Shown: positions 19,694 to 27,605 of the stretch, in pieces
Numbering within the stretch: the first letter of the stretch is position 1
Layout of the letters: each line of letters opens with the position of its first letter
DNA from: Nocardioides cavernaquae
GTDB taxonomy: Bacteria > Actinomycetota > Actinomycetes > Propionibacteriales > Nocardioidaceae
Assembly: GCF_003600895.1 (NCBI RefSeq)
Contig: NZ_QYRP01000002.1
Coordinates: 2,294,001 to 2,358,000 of the forward strand
Length of the DNA stretch: 64,000 bases
Reading direction: 5' to 3'
The notes under the pieces: model-generated
Database searches by the model: none
What the model was told of the DNA's origin: nothing
The model's input: the letters and a program-made list of their open reading frames with translations, nothing else
Program-made: the position numbers and the translations under genes

Positions 19694-22600
19694 TCAGACG
19701 TTGCGGCGGTACTGGCCGCCGACTTCGAAGAACGCCTCGGTGACCTGCTGCAAGGTGCAGACCCGCGCGGCATCCATCAGGACCGCGAAGACGTTGTGGC
19801 CCTTGACGGCTGCGTCCTTGAGGGCGATCAGCGCCTGCGTCGCCTCGTCGGTGTGTGCGGCCTGGTAGGCGATGACGCGGTCGAGCTGGGACTTCTTCTC
19901 GTCCTCGGTGGCACGCGCCAGCTCGATGGTCGGCTCGACCTCGTCGCCGTTGCTTGGCTTGCGGAACGTGTTGACACCGATGAGCGGCAGCGAGCCATCG
20001 TGCTTGCGGTGCTCGTAGAGCATCGATTCGTCCTGGATCCGGCCGCGCTGGTAGCCGGTCTCCATGGCGCCGAGCACGCCGCCGCGCTCGTTGATCCGGT
20101 CGAACTCGAGGAGCACGGCCTCCTCGACGAGGTCCGTGAGCTCGTCGATGATGAACGATCCCTGGAGCGGGTTCTCGTTCATGGCCAGGCCCCACTCGCG
20201 GTTGATGATCAGCTGGATCGCCAGCGCGCGACGCACGGACTCCTCGGTCGGGGTGGTGACGGCCTCGTCGTAGGCGTTGGTGTGCAGCGAGTTGGCGTTG
20301 TCGTAGATCGCGCAGAGCGCCTGCAGCGACGTCCGGATGTCGTTGAAGTCCATCTCCTGCGCGTGCAGGGAGCGGCCCGACGTCTGCACGTGGTACTTCA
20401 GCTTCTGGCTGCGCTCGTTGGCGCCGTACTTGTCACGCATGGCGACCGCCCAGATCCGGCGCGCGACGCGGCCCATCACCGAGTACTCCGGGTCCATGCC
20501 GTTGGAGAAGAAGAACGACAGGTTCGGCGCGAAGTCGTTGATGTCCATGCCGCGGGCGAGGTAGGACTCGACGTAGGTGAAGCCGTTGGTCAAGGTGAAG
20601 GCGAGCTGGCTGATCGGGTTGGCCCCGGCCTCGGCGATGTGATAGCCGGAGATCGACACCGAGTAGAAGTTCCGGACCTCTCGGTCGATGAAGTACTGCT
20701 GGATGTCGCCCATCATGCGCAGCGAGAACTCGGTGGAGAACAGTGCCGTGTTCTGGCCCTGGTCCTCCTTGAGGATGTCGGCCTGCACGGTCCCGCGGAC
20801 ATTCTTGAGTGCGTACGCCGCGATCTCGTCGCGCTCGACGGCGCTCGGCTGGCGGCCCTCGCGCTCGGCGAACGCCGCGACCTGTTGGTCGATGGCGGCG
20901 TTGAGGTAGAAGGCGAGCACGGTCGGGGCCGGGCCGTTGATGGTCAGGGACACCGAGGTCGACGGGGCAACCAGGTCGAAGCCGTCGAAGAGCACCTTCA
21001 TGTCGTCGAGCGTGGCCACGGAGACGCCGGCGTTGCCGACCTTGCCGTAGATGTCGGGGCGCAGGCCCGGGTCGCGGCCGTAGAGGGTCACGGAATCGAA
21101 CGCGGTGGACAGGCGGGTGGCGTCGGCGTGCTCGGAGAGCACCTTGAAGCGGCGGTTCGTGCGGAACGGGTCGCCCTCCCCGGCGAACATGCGCGCCGGG
21201 TCCTCGCCCTCGCGCTTGAACGGGAAGACTCCGGCCGTGTAGGGGAAGTAGCCCGGCAGGTTCTCGTTGCGCCAGTACTTCACCAGCTCGCCGTGGTCGG
21301 TGAAGCGGGGGAGTGCGACGCGTCGGATCTTGTTGCCCGACAGCGACTCGCGGACCAGTGCGGTGTGAATCTCCTTGTCGCGGACCTTGACCACCTGCTC
21401 GTCGCCTTCGTACGACGCGACGACGGCCGGCCAGGCGGCGATCTGATCGGTGATCTCCTCCGGGACGGCCTTGCGGGCACCCTCGGCGAGCTGCTCCAGC
21501 TCGTCGTTGCTCCCGACCAGTTCACCCTGGACCAGCTCGATGCGCTGCAGCCGACTGGCTGAGGCGGCGAGGCGCTCGGTGTCGTGGTGGTAGCTGCGGA
21601 CGGTCTCCGCGATCTCGGCGAGGTAGCGCACCCGGCTGGGCGGCACGATGTGGCCGGCATCGGTCGAGTGGCGCACGCTCACCTGAGGGAGGGCGCCCTC
21701 GTCGACGACGAGCCCCTTGGCCACCAGCTGCGTCTTCAGCTCCTGGTAGAGCGCGGTGACGCCGTCGTCGTTGAAGTGTGCTGCGGAGGTGCCGAAGACC
21801 GGCATCTCCTCGGGCTTCTTGTCGAACGCCTGGCGGTTCCGGATCATCTGGCGACCCACGTCGCGCAGCGCATCCATGGCGCCGCGGCGCTCGAACTTGT
21901 TGATCGCGACCACGTCGGCGAAGTCGAGCATGTCGATCTTCTCGAGCTGAGAGGCTGCGCCGAACTCCGGCGTCATCACGTACATGCTGACGTCGACGAA
22001 CGGCACGATCGCGGAGTCGCCCTGGCCGACGCCGGGGGTCTCCACGATGACCAGGTCGAAGCCTGCGGCCTTGGCCACGTCGATGACGTCGGAGAGGTGC
22101 TCGGGCAGCTCGTGGGCGCCGCGGGTGGCGAGGCTGCGGAAGTAGGCGCGGTCGCCGTCGAGAGAGTTCATCCGGATCCGGTCCCCGAGCAGCGAGCCGC
22201 CACCGCGGCGACGCGTCGGGTCGACGGCGATCACGGCGATGCGGAGCTTGTCCTGCTGGTCGACCCGCAGCCGGCGGACGAGCTCGTCGGTGAGGCTGGA
22301 CTTGCCTGAGCCGCCGGTGCCGGTGATGCCGAGGACGGGCACGGGACGGGTGGTGGCAGCTTCCTTGAGCCGGGCGAGCATCTCCTCCGGAAGCTGGCCG
22401 GACTCCGCGCCGCTGAAGGCCCGTGCCAGGGAGAAGCGGTCGCCGGAGATGACCGCGTCCGCGTCGACCGGGCCCAGGGTCCACGTGTCGACGTCGCACT
22501 CGCGGATCATCGACTTGATCATGCCGACCAGCCCGAGCTTGACGCCGTCCTCGGGGGAGAAGATCTTCACCCCGGACCTGGCCAGACGCTCGATCTCCTC

Positions 22601-22915
22601 AGCGACGATCACGCCGCCGCCGCCGCCGTACACCTTGACGTGGCCGGCGCCGCGCGCCCGGAGGGACTCGACGAGGTACTCGAAGTACTCCACGTGCCCG
22701 CCCTGGTACGACGACACGGCGACGCCCTGGACGTCCTCCTCGATCGCCGCGTCCACGACCTCCTGGACCGAGCGGTTGTGACCGAGGTGGATCACCTCGC
22801 AGCCCTGCGACTGCAGGATGCGACGCATGATGTTGATCGACGCGTCGTGCCCGTCGAACAGGCTCGAGGCCGTCACGAATCGGACTGGGTTCCGAGGGGC
22901 GGAGAGCTCGGTCAC
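19694..22915 (-). CDS. icmF: Fused isobutyryl-CoA mutase
   Basis: A 1073-residue three-part protein. Residues 1-140 are the cobalamin-binding domain (FDGHDASIN, D21 and H23). A MeaB-like G-protein chaperone follows with P-loop GTGGSGKSS at 199-207. From about 520 to the end is the mutase barrel (FPYTAGVFPFKREGEDPARM). This order is diagnostic of IcmF, which converts isobutyryl-CoA and n-butyryl-CoA (some members also pivalyl/isovaleryl-CoA) using adenosylcobalamin. GTG 22915 follows AAGGA. A TAGTAT box 23-28 bases upstream is a likely -10, making this the first gene of the minus-strand operon. Confidence 0.96.
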   Translation of the reverse strand: MTELSAPRNPVRFVTASSLFDGHDASINIMRRILQSQGCEVIHLGHNRSVQEVVDAAIEEDVQGVAVSSYQGGHVEYFEYLVESLRARGAGHVKVYGGGGGVIVAEEIERLARSGVKIFSPEDGVKLGLVGMIKSMIRECDVDTWTLGPVDADAVISGDRFSLARAFSGAESGQLPEEMLARLKEAATTRPVPVLGITGTGGSGKSSLTDELVRRLRVDQQDKLRIAVIAVDPTRRRGGGSLLGDRIRMNSLDGDRAYFRSLATRGAHELPEHLSDVIDVAKAAGFDLVIVETPGVGQGDSAIVPFVDVSMYVMTPEFGAASQLEKIDMLDFADVVAINKFERRGAMDALRDVGRQMIRNRQAFDKKPEEMPVFGTSAAHFNDDGVTALYQELKTQLVAKGLVVDEGALPQVSVRHSTDAGHIVPPSRVRYLAEIAETVRSYHHDTERLAASASRLQRIELVQGELVGSNDELEQLAEGARKAVPEEITDQIAAWPAVVASYEGDEQVVKVRDKEIHTALVRESLSGNKIRRVALPRFTDHGELVKYWRNENLPGYFPYTAGVFPFKREGEDPARMFAGEGDPFRTNRRFKVLSEHADATRLSTAFDSVTLYGRDPGLRPDIYGKVGNAGVSVATLDDMKVLFDGFDLVAPSTSVSLTINGPAPTVLAFYLNAAIDQQVAAFAEREGRQPSAVERDEIAAYALKNVRGTVQADILKEDQGQNTALFSTEFSLRMMGDIQQYFIDREVRNFYSVSISGYHIAEAGANPISQLAFTLTNGFTYVESYLARGMDINDFAPNLSFFFSNGMDPEYSVMGRVARRIWAVAMRDKYGANERSQKLKYHVQTSGRSLHAQEMDFNDIRTSLQALCAIYDNANSLHTNAYDEAVTTPTEESVRRALAIQLIINREWGLAMNENPLQGSFIIDELTDLVEEAVLLEFDRINERGGVLGAMETGYQRGRIQDESMLYEHRKHDGSLPLIGVNTFRKPSNGDEVEPTIELARATEDEKKSQLDRVIAYQAAHTDEATQALIALKDAAVKGHNVFAVLMDAARVCTLQQVTEAFFEVGGQYRRNV

Positions 22916-22937
22916 GGAGATCCTTCAGGTAGATACT

Positions 22938-22943
22938 AGGACG
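22938..22943 (-). promoter_or_regulatory. Putative -10 box of the icmF operon
   Basis: On the minus strand TAGTAT lies about 23 bases before GTG 22915 and matches the actinobacterial TANNNT -10 pattern well. No convincing -35 is present; the sequence AACTTACTTGGACG occupies that region. Exact coordinates are good to within one or two bases. Confidence 0.45.
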
Positions 22944-22996
22944 TCCAAGTAAGTTGTGGCACGCCCTGATCCGTTGTCAATGAAAGCCACGCCTAC

Positions 22997-23063
22997 CTCC
23001 CTCCGACGGGTGGTCAGGTCACCCCTGCGGGGGGACGGCGGCCGCATGTGAGCGCCCTAGCGT
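22997..23063 (+). promoter_or_regulatory. C/G-box promoter P1
   Basis: Two C-rich/G-rich inverted-repeat boxes, a degenerate one at 22997-23013 (CCTCCCTCCGACGGGTG) and a clear one at 23021-23036 (ACCCCTGCGGGGGGAC), precede a TAGCGT -10 box at 23058-23063. Box centres are 23 bases apart and the near box is centred 30 bases before the -10. No -35 is visible. The palindrome CGTGATCACG at 23064-23073 sits at the expected start of transcription. Drives the gene at 23131. Confidence 0.6.
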
Positions 23064-23130
23064 CGTGATCACGCGGAGTCCGGGCAGCGGACCCGGTCCC
23101 GCTCCTTCGGAAACGAATCGAGGAGCCGAC

Positions 23131-23964
23131 ATGGGCCGCATGCCCTCAGATGTCCTGAACCACGAGCTCAGCCTGATCTGGCAGCAGGTCTTCACCTGGG
23201 CCAGCTGGGCGATCGTCGTCGCGATGCTTGTCGTCGCTGTGCGGATGGGGATCCGTCAGCGAACCCCGTTCTACGTCTTCGCCTGTTCGGCTGCGGCCGT
23301 GGCTGCCTTCGCGGAGCCGCTCTATGACGTCGCCTTCGACCTGTGGTTCTACGACGTCCACAACGGTGCGCCGGGTGCGATGTGGTCGCACTTCACTGCC
23401 TTCGGCGTCGTCCAGCCGAACTGGACCCACAGCGGCTACGTGATTCTGTACACCAGTGCCTGCCTGTACGCCGGGCGCCGGCTCTACCTCGGCGGCCTGG
23501 GACGCCGGGGGCTCTTCCTCATCTGGGGGATCGAGATCGCCGCTTCGGTCGTGTTCGAGGTGATCGGCACGGCCACGGTCTACACCTACTACGGGCCCTA
23601 CGAGCTGAGGATCGGCAACTACCCGCTTGTGATCGGCGTCCTCGAGGGCACGCAGGTCGTGCTGTTCACGGTGGTCGCGGTGCAGATCTGGCGACGCGTC
23701 TCGTCGGCCTGGGGTCTGACCGCACTGTTCGTGGCTTTCCCGATGACGTTCTTCGCAGCGAACTTCGGCCTCGGCGCGCCCATCATCATCGCGCTCCACC
23801 TGGACGAGAGCGCCTTCTCCAGCGGCATCGTCTGGACGGCAACCCTGCTGACGATGGGACTGTGCGCCATCGCCGTCAACGGACTCAGCAGGTTCATCCC
23901 GAGGCCGCTCGGTGCCGCTGAGCCCGACGGCGCCACGTCGCCGCAGGCCGCCGTCGTCGGCTGA
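23131..23964 (+). CDS. Seven-helix membrane protein, possibly AveC-like
   Basis: A 277-residue integral membrane protein with about seven hydrophobic segments and a short polar tail. The loop after helix two contains AEPLYDVAFDLWFYDV and WSHFTAFGVVQPNW. This reminds me of the aromatic/Asp-rich segment of AveC-family (spirocyclase-like) proteins common in actinobacterial lipid clusters, but I am not certain. GAGGA precedes ATG 23131; an in-frame start at 23065 is earlier than the ribosome-binding site. Its promoter belongs to the shared C/G-box set, so it is probably co-regulated with the Mce operon. Confidence 0.7.
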   Translation: MGRMPSDVLNHELSLIWQQVFTWASWAIVVAMLVVAVRMGIRQRTPFYVFACSAAAVAAFAEPLYDVAFDLWFYDVHNGAPGAMWSHFTAFGVVQPNWTHSGYVILYTSACLYAGRRLYLGGLGRRGLFLIWGIEIAASVVFEVIGTATVYTYYGPYELRIGNYPLVIGVLEGTQVVLFTVVAVQIWRRVSSAWGLTALFVAFPMTFFAANFGLGAPIIIALHLDESAFSSGIVWTATLLTMGLCAIAVNGLSRFIPRPLGAAEPDGATSPQAAVVG

Positions 23965-23999
23965 CCCGGAGGCGGGCCGCCACCGCGCGGGAGGGCAAG

Positions 24000-24067
24000 A
24001 ACCCCCGTTCGGACGGCCAACCCCCCACCACGGGGGGACGCCCCACCCAGCAGCCGGACCCTACGTT
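24000..24067 (+). promoter_or_regulatory. C/G-box promoter P2
   Basis: A degenerate box at about 24000-24016 (AACCCCCGTTCGGACGG) and a strong box at 24021-24037 (six C, ACCAC, six G) precede TACGTT (24062-24067). Centres are 21 bases apart; the near box is centred about 33 bases before the -10. Same layout as P1. Drives the SCP2 and acyl-CoA dehydrogenase genes. Confidence 0.6.
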
Positions 24068-24127
24068 CGGTGAAGGCCGTCAGGTGGCGACCCGCCCGCC
24101 CGAGTGGGCACGATCAGGAGGTACCCC

Positions 24128-24541
24128 GTGAGTACGTTCAAGGATGCCGACGAGGTGTACGCCTTCATTGGCAAGGCAATGGAAGCCTGCGTCGTCGACC
24201 CGCAGTTCGTCGAGGCAACCAAGGACGGCAACCTCGTCGTCCTCATCAAGCAGACCGACCCCGAGGCCCACGTCCTGGTCGACTTCCCCGGCCAGAAGGT
24301 CCTGACCGGAGACGCCGCCGCTGCGGCGGAGTCGACCGTGCAGCTGCGGATGAGCTCGGACAACGCCAACCGCTTCTGGCAGGGCAAGCTCAACTTCACC
24401 CTCGCCATGGCGCAGCGCAAGGTCAAGCTCGAGGGCAAGCGCACCACCGCGCTCGGTCTCCTGCCCCTGACCGGCCCGATCTTCGACACCTACAAGGCCA
24501 TCCTCACCGAGGCCGGCCGCACCGACCTGCTCGTCGACTGA
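24128..24541 (+). CDS. SCP2 sterol-transfer domain protein
   Basis: A 137-residue single-domain protein with the SCP2 fold: a charged helical N-terminus, the VVLIKQTDPEAHVLVDF sheet region and the hydrophobic C-terminal end GLLPLTGPIFDTYKAIL that lines a lipid tunnel. It probably binds an acyl-CoA or sterol-like ligand in the cytosol and hands it to enzymes. GTG 24128 is chosen because AGGAGG lies seven bases upstream. The acyl-CoA dehydrogenase gene follows after 50 bases, and both share promoter P2. Confidence 0.85.
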   Translation: MSTFKDADEVYAFIGKAMEACVVDPQFVEATKDGNLVVLIKQTDPEAHVLVDFPGQKVLTGDAAAAAESTVQLRMSSDNANRFWQGKLNFTLAMAQRKVKLEGKRTTALGLLPLTGPIFDTYKAILTEAGRTDLLVD

Positions 24542-24591
24542 CGACAGCTCGCCTTCCACGCATTCCGGCAATGACATCGGCAGGAGCCACC

Positions 24592-25827
24592 ATGAACGAC
24601 AAGATCACCGAGGCGGAGTTCGACGCCGTCTTCACGAAGGCCCAGGAGCTCTCGCAGTTCTTCCGCGAGATCGGCCCGAAGTACGACATCGAGAACACCT
24701 TCGCCTACCCGTCCATCGAGGCCTTCAAGAAGAGCGGGCTGGGCGCGCTTCCCGTCCCGAAGCAGTACGGCGGCATGGGAGGCGACCTGCTCGCCACCTC
24801 GAAGGTGGTCAGCGAGCTGTCGAAGGGTGACTCCGCGATCACCCTCGCCTACAACATGCACTACATCATGGTCGGCATCACGATGGGCCTGATGAGCGAG
24901 ACCCAGAACAAGTACTGGCTCGGCCGCGTCGCTGATGGCGACATCATGTTCGGCCCGTTCTCCGAGCAGCGCGCCGGCTTCAGCGGCCTTGCGGACATGA
25001 AGGCCATCCCGCAGGAAGGTGGCGGCTGGAAGCTCTACGGCAAGAAGGTGTGGGGCACGCTGTGCGAGGCCGCCGACATCGTCACCACGAACGCGACCAT
25101 CACCGACGCCGACGGCAACCTGCCCGAGAACTTCGAGGAGCGCGTCAGCGCTGAGTCCTTCTTCATCGGCGAGTTCAACGTTGATGAGAACGGCCAGGGC
25201 GACGGCATCAGCATCGTCAAGACGTGGGACGCGCTGGGCATGCACGCCACTGGCACCCAGACGGTCATCTTCGACGGCTACTACGTGCCCGAGGACGGCT
25301 TCATCTGCGAGTGGCGCACCGGCGCCTTCGGCGTACTCGAGTGGGCCTCGCTGATGTTCGCGAGCATCTACCTCGGCATGCAGGACCGGATCCTTGAAGA
25401 GGCACGCGCGGTGCTCTCCAAGAAGACGCTTGGTGCTGTTTTCGGTGCCGTGGTAGCAGCCGACGTCAAGGTCGCGGGGGTTGGCCACATCATCGACGGC
25501 GTCGGTGACATGGCGTCCCGTTACGAGCTGTCACGCCGCGTGCTCTACCGGACGTGCGAGGAAGTCAGCGGCGGCTACGACGACAACTGGCCGATCGAGC
25601 TCCGGTTCCCCTACATCGGCCTGGCCAAGACCTTCATCGCGGAGAACGTCATGCACATGAGTCGGCACGCCATGAGCCTCGTCGGCGGCCAGTCGTTCAA
25701 GAAGGGCGCCATCTTCGAGCGCCTCTACCGCGACTCGGCGGCGTCGATGTTCCAGCCGCTCAACTCCGACCAGTCGCGCACCTACATCGGTGAGGTCCTG
25801 CTCGCCCCGGAGGAGCTCGAAGACTGA
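24592..25827 (+). CDS. Acyl-CoA dehydrogenase with relocated catalytic Glu
   Basis: A 411-residue acyl-CoA dehydrogenase with FGPFSEQRAGFSGL as the flavin/substrate motif and a C-terminal FAD-contact region (SLVGGQSFKKGAIFERLYRDS). At the place where most family members have the catalytic Glu (YEGT) this protein reads MFQPLNSDQSR, so that Glu is missing. Glu250 in GVLEWASLMFASIYLG aligns with the alternative Glu of isovaleryl-CoA and long-chain enzymes, so it is probably still active. ATG 24592 follows GGCAGGAG; ATG 24571 is the alternative. Paired with the SCP2 gene. Confidence 0.88.
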   Translation: MNDKITEAEFDAVFTKAQELSQFFREIGPKYDIENTFAYPSIEAFKKSGLGALPVPKQYGGMGGDLLATSKVVSELSKGDSAITLAYNMHYIMVGITMGLMSETQNKYWLGRVADGDIMFGPFSEQRAGFSGLADMKAIPQEGGGWKLYGKKVWGTLCEAADIVTTNATITDADGNLPENFEERVSAESFFIGEFNVDENGQGDGISIVKTWDALGMHATGTQTVIFDGYYVPEDGFICEWRTGAFGVLEWASLMFASIYLGMQDRILEEARAVLSKKTLGAVFGAVVAADVKVAGVGHIIDGVGDMASRYELSRRVLYRTCEEVSGGYDDNWPIELRFPYIGLAKTFIAENVMHMSRHAMSLVGGQSFKKGAIFERLYRDSAASMFQPLNSDQSRTYIGEVLLAPEELED

Positions 25828-25846
25828 TCCCGCAAGCCCACGACGA

Positions 25847-25875
25847 CCCGCTCCCCTCGACCCGGAGCGGGTTTT
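25847..25875 (+). terminator. Rho-independent terminator after acyl-CoA dehydrogenase
   Basis: CCCGCTCC (25847-25854) pairs with GGAGCGGG (25864-25871), followed directly by TTTT. This is the most classical terminator in the window and ends the SCP2 unit. Confidence 0.8.
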
Positions 25876-25904
25876 CGTGCTTCCCGGGGACGTCCTCGAG
25901 GAGG

Positions 25905-25971
25905 CCTCCCCACAAGGACGGCAGGGATCCTCCCGTGGGGGGAAGTGGCGGACTTCCTGCGCTCCTACGGT
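25905..25971 (+). promoter_or_regulatory. C/G-box promoter P3
   Basis: A degenerate box around 25905-25921 (CCTCCCCACAAGGACGG) and a clear one at 25929-25943 (CCTCCCGTGGGGGGA) precede TACGGT (25966-25971). Centres are about 23 bases apart and the near box is about 30 bases before the -10. Drives the two NTF2-fold genes. Confidence 0.6.
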
Positions 25972-26035
25972 CGTGATGTGGGGTTCGTCTCAATCACATG
26001 ACGGCCGGCCCTACCAACTCGACCAAGGAGATCTC

Positions 26036-26497
26036 ATGAACTACGCGTTTGCCGTCAAGTGGCTGAAGGCGTTCCGTGACAGCGCGGAGTCGATCTGCGA
26101 GCTGTACGCCGACGACTTCGTCTTCGAGGACCCGATCCTCGACCAGTACCAGATCCGCGACAAGGGCGACCTCGCGCGCATCTTCGTGCTCTACGCCAAC
26201 AAGGACCGCACCAACGGTTACGGCGTGCACAACTTCCGGATCCGTGGCTACGAGGGCGACCACCGCAGCGGCCTGATCCGCTGGGAGTGGTCCCCGGAGG
26301 ACTGCGCCAACTTCATCGGCATCGATGTCGTGGACAAGCCCTTCTTCACGCAGGGCCACACCTTCCACATCTACGACGACGAGGGCCGCATCGTGCGCGA
26401 GTCGTCCTGGTGGGACTCCGGCGCGATCATGACCGCCGTGGGTGTCCCCGGGGTGCAGAAGCCCCAGTTCGTCGCCAAGACCGCCGTCCCGGCCTGA
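26036..26497 (+). CDS. NTF2/SnoaL-like protein A
   Basis: A 153-residue protein of the NTF2 superfamily (SnoaL-like): N-terminal helix FAVKWLKAFRDS, ELYADDFVFEDP, then a curved sheet (LIRWEWSPED; GHTFHIYDDEGRIVRESSWW). Members include ketosteroid isomerase and limonene-epoxide hydrolase, and also non-catalytic proteins. ATG 26036 follows AAGGAG. The next gene encodes a clear paralogue, so a heterodimer is likely. Enzymatic role is unknown. Confidence 0.8.
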   Translation: MNYAFAVKWLKAFRDSAESICELYADDFVFEDPILDQYQIRDKGDLARIFVLYANKDRTNGYGVHNFRIRGYEGDHRSGLIRWEWSPEDCANFIGIDVVDKPFFTQGHTFHIYDDEGRIVRESSWWDSGAIMTAVGVPGVQKPQFVAKTAVPA

Positions 26498-26510
26498 GAG
26501 AGGACCTGAA

Positions 26511-26996
26511 ATGACGGACATCGCATTCGCCCAGCGCTGGGCAGAGACTCGCACCAACGACCTCGCCGCGCACCGTGAGCTCTACGCCGCACCGGAGTTC
26601 TTCTGTGTCGAGACCCGGATGGTCGACGACCACCTCGGCGACACGCTCTCGACCGACGGAGAGTTCGCGGAGGGCCTGGCGCCCTACGCCAACAAGGACG
26701 AGTCCAACGGTCTCGGCGTCCAGAGCATCACGGTCACCGATGCCTTCGTCGGCAACGGCCACCTGTTCATCCACTGGGACTGGAAGGTCGATGGCGCGGA
26801 CAGCTACCGCGGGCTCCCGGTCGAGGGCAAGTCCCTGACCAGCAAGGGATCGACGTTCCTGCAGTTCGACGCCGCCGGCAAGATCATTCTCGAGTCGACG
26901 TTCCTCAACGAGAACCCGGTCTTCCAGCAGCTCGGCCTGCCGATCATCACCCCGCACTACTGGGAGGAGGGCTTCGACCCGGCGTCGCTGGGTTGA
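26511..26996 (+). CDS. NTF2/SnoaL-like protein B, paralogue of the preceding gene
   Basis: A 161-residue protein that lines up with the preceding one along its whole length: shared features include FAxxW, ELYA, YANKDxxNGxGV, a W-D/E-W strand and the DxxGxI-ES ending. It starts 13 bases after the first gene. Polar residues in the pocket differ (for example HWDWKVDG against RWEWSPED), as expected if only one partner is catalytic or they bind opposite ends of a ligand. A strong terminator follows. Confidence 0.8.
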   Translation: MTDIAFAQRWAETRTNDLAAHRELYAAPEFFCVETRMVDDHLGDTLSTDGEFAEGLAPYANKDESNGLGVQSITVTDAFVGNGHLFIHWDWKVDGADSYRGLPVEGKSLTSKGSTFLQFDAAGKIILESTFLNENPVFQQLGLPIITPHYWEEGFDPASLG

Positions 26997-27011
26997 TCCT
27001 TCACCGCAACA

Positions 27012-27044
27012 AGAATGGCCGGGGACGAGGTCCCCGGCCATTCT
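27012..27044. terminator. 15-bp bidirectional terminator
   Basis: Bases 27012-27026 pair perfectly with 27030-27044 around the loop GAG. The hairpin lies between convergent genes (NTF2-like B on the plus strand, SMR exporter on the minus strand) and begins and ends with A/T-containing ends, so it can stop transcription from both sides. Confidence 0.85.
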
Positions 27045-27062
27045 GCATTTGCGACTGAGGCG

Positions 27063-27374
27063 TCAGCCGAGGTTGAGGGCCACCACGCCGAGGATCACGA
27101 AGACCAGACCGGCGGCCCTGGCCGGCGTGAGCGTTTCGTCGAGGAAGACGATCCCGATGCCGGCAACGGCAGCGGTGCCGACTCCCGACCAGATCGCGTA
27201 GACGACGCCGACCGGCATCCGCTGCACGACCTGGGCGACGAGCGCGAAGGACACGGCGTACCCGGTCAGGCATCCGAGCGTTGGCAGCAGCCTGCTGAAG
27301 CCCTCGGTGGTCTTGAGCATGGAGGTGGCGAGCACCTCGACGGCGATCGCGACGCCCAGCAGTAACGGTGCCAT
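27063..27374 (-). CDS. SMR-family small multidrug exporter
   Basis: A 103-residue protein with four membrane helices, the standard size for EmrE/QacE/SugE. The essential charged residue is Glu13 in VAIAVEVLATS in helix 1; WSGVGTAAVAGIG is the helix-3 signature. It functions as a dimeric proton-coupled antiporter of cationic compounds or guanidinium. Whether it is the EmrE or the Gdx/SugE branch cannot be decided by eye. Single minus-strand gene between two C/G-box units; I see no link to lipid metabolism. Confidence 0.88.
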   Translation of the reverse strand: MAPLLLGVAIAVEVLATSMLKTTEGFSRLLPTLGCLTGYAVSFALVAQVVQRMPVGVVYAIWSGVGTAAVAGIGIVFLDETLTPARAAGLVFVILGVVALNLG

Positions 27375-27431
27375 GACCTCACGCTAGGTCCGCTCCGACT
27401 CCCTGCCGCCTCCCAGCGGGAGCACATCCGC

Positions 27432-27528
27432 CCTCCTGGTGGGGGAGGCAGAAATGCGGCCTCCCCCCAAGGGGGGTGGGTGTTCCTCCCCTGAGGTGTC
27501 GTCCACGTCACATCGCCAGACCTACGTT
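27432..27528 (+). promoter_or_regulatory. C/G-box promoter P4 of the Mce operon
   Basis: Three boxes: CCTCCTGGTGGGGGAGG (27432-27448), a near-perfect palindrome with six C, AA, six G (27460-27479) and CCTCCCCTGAGGTG (27486-27499). The -10 is TACGTT (27523-27528). The two nearer boxes are centred 22 bases apart and the nearest is 31 bases before the -10. It is the richest of the set and stands before the 16-gene operon. Confidence 0.65.
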
Positions 27529-27605
27529 CGTGACACAGCCAACAAAGAGCTGGGCGGCGGGGGGAACCAGGCGCCGCAGACACGAGCAGCAAGGAAGCAG
27601 GAGCC

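Noticed and set aside
22916..22960. A third copy of the TTTACTT motif before icmF
   Set aside because: Only AAGTAA is shared with the 55661/57913 motif; too short to distinguish from chance.
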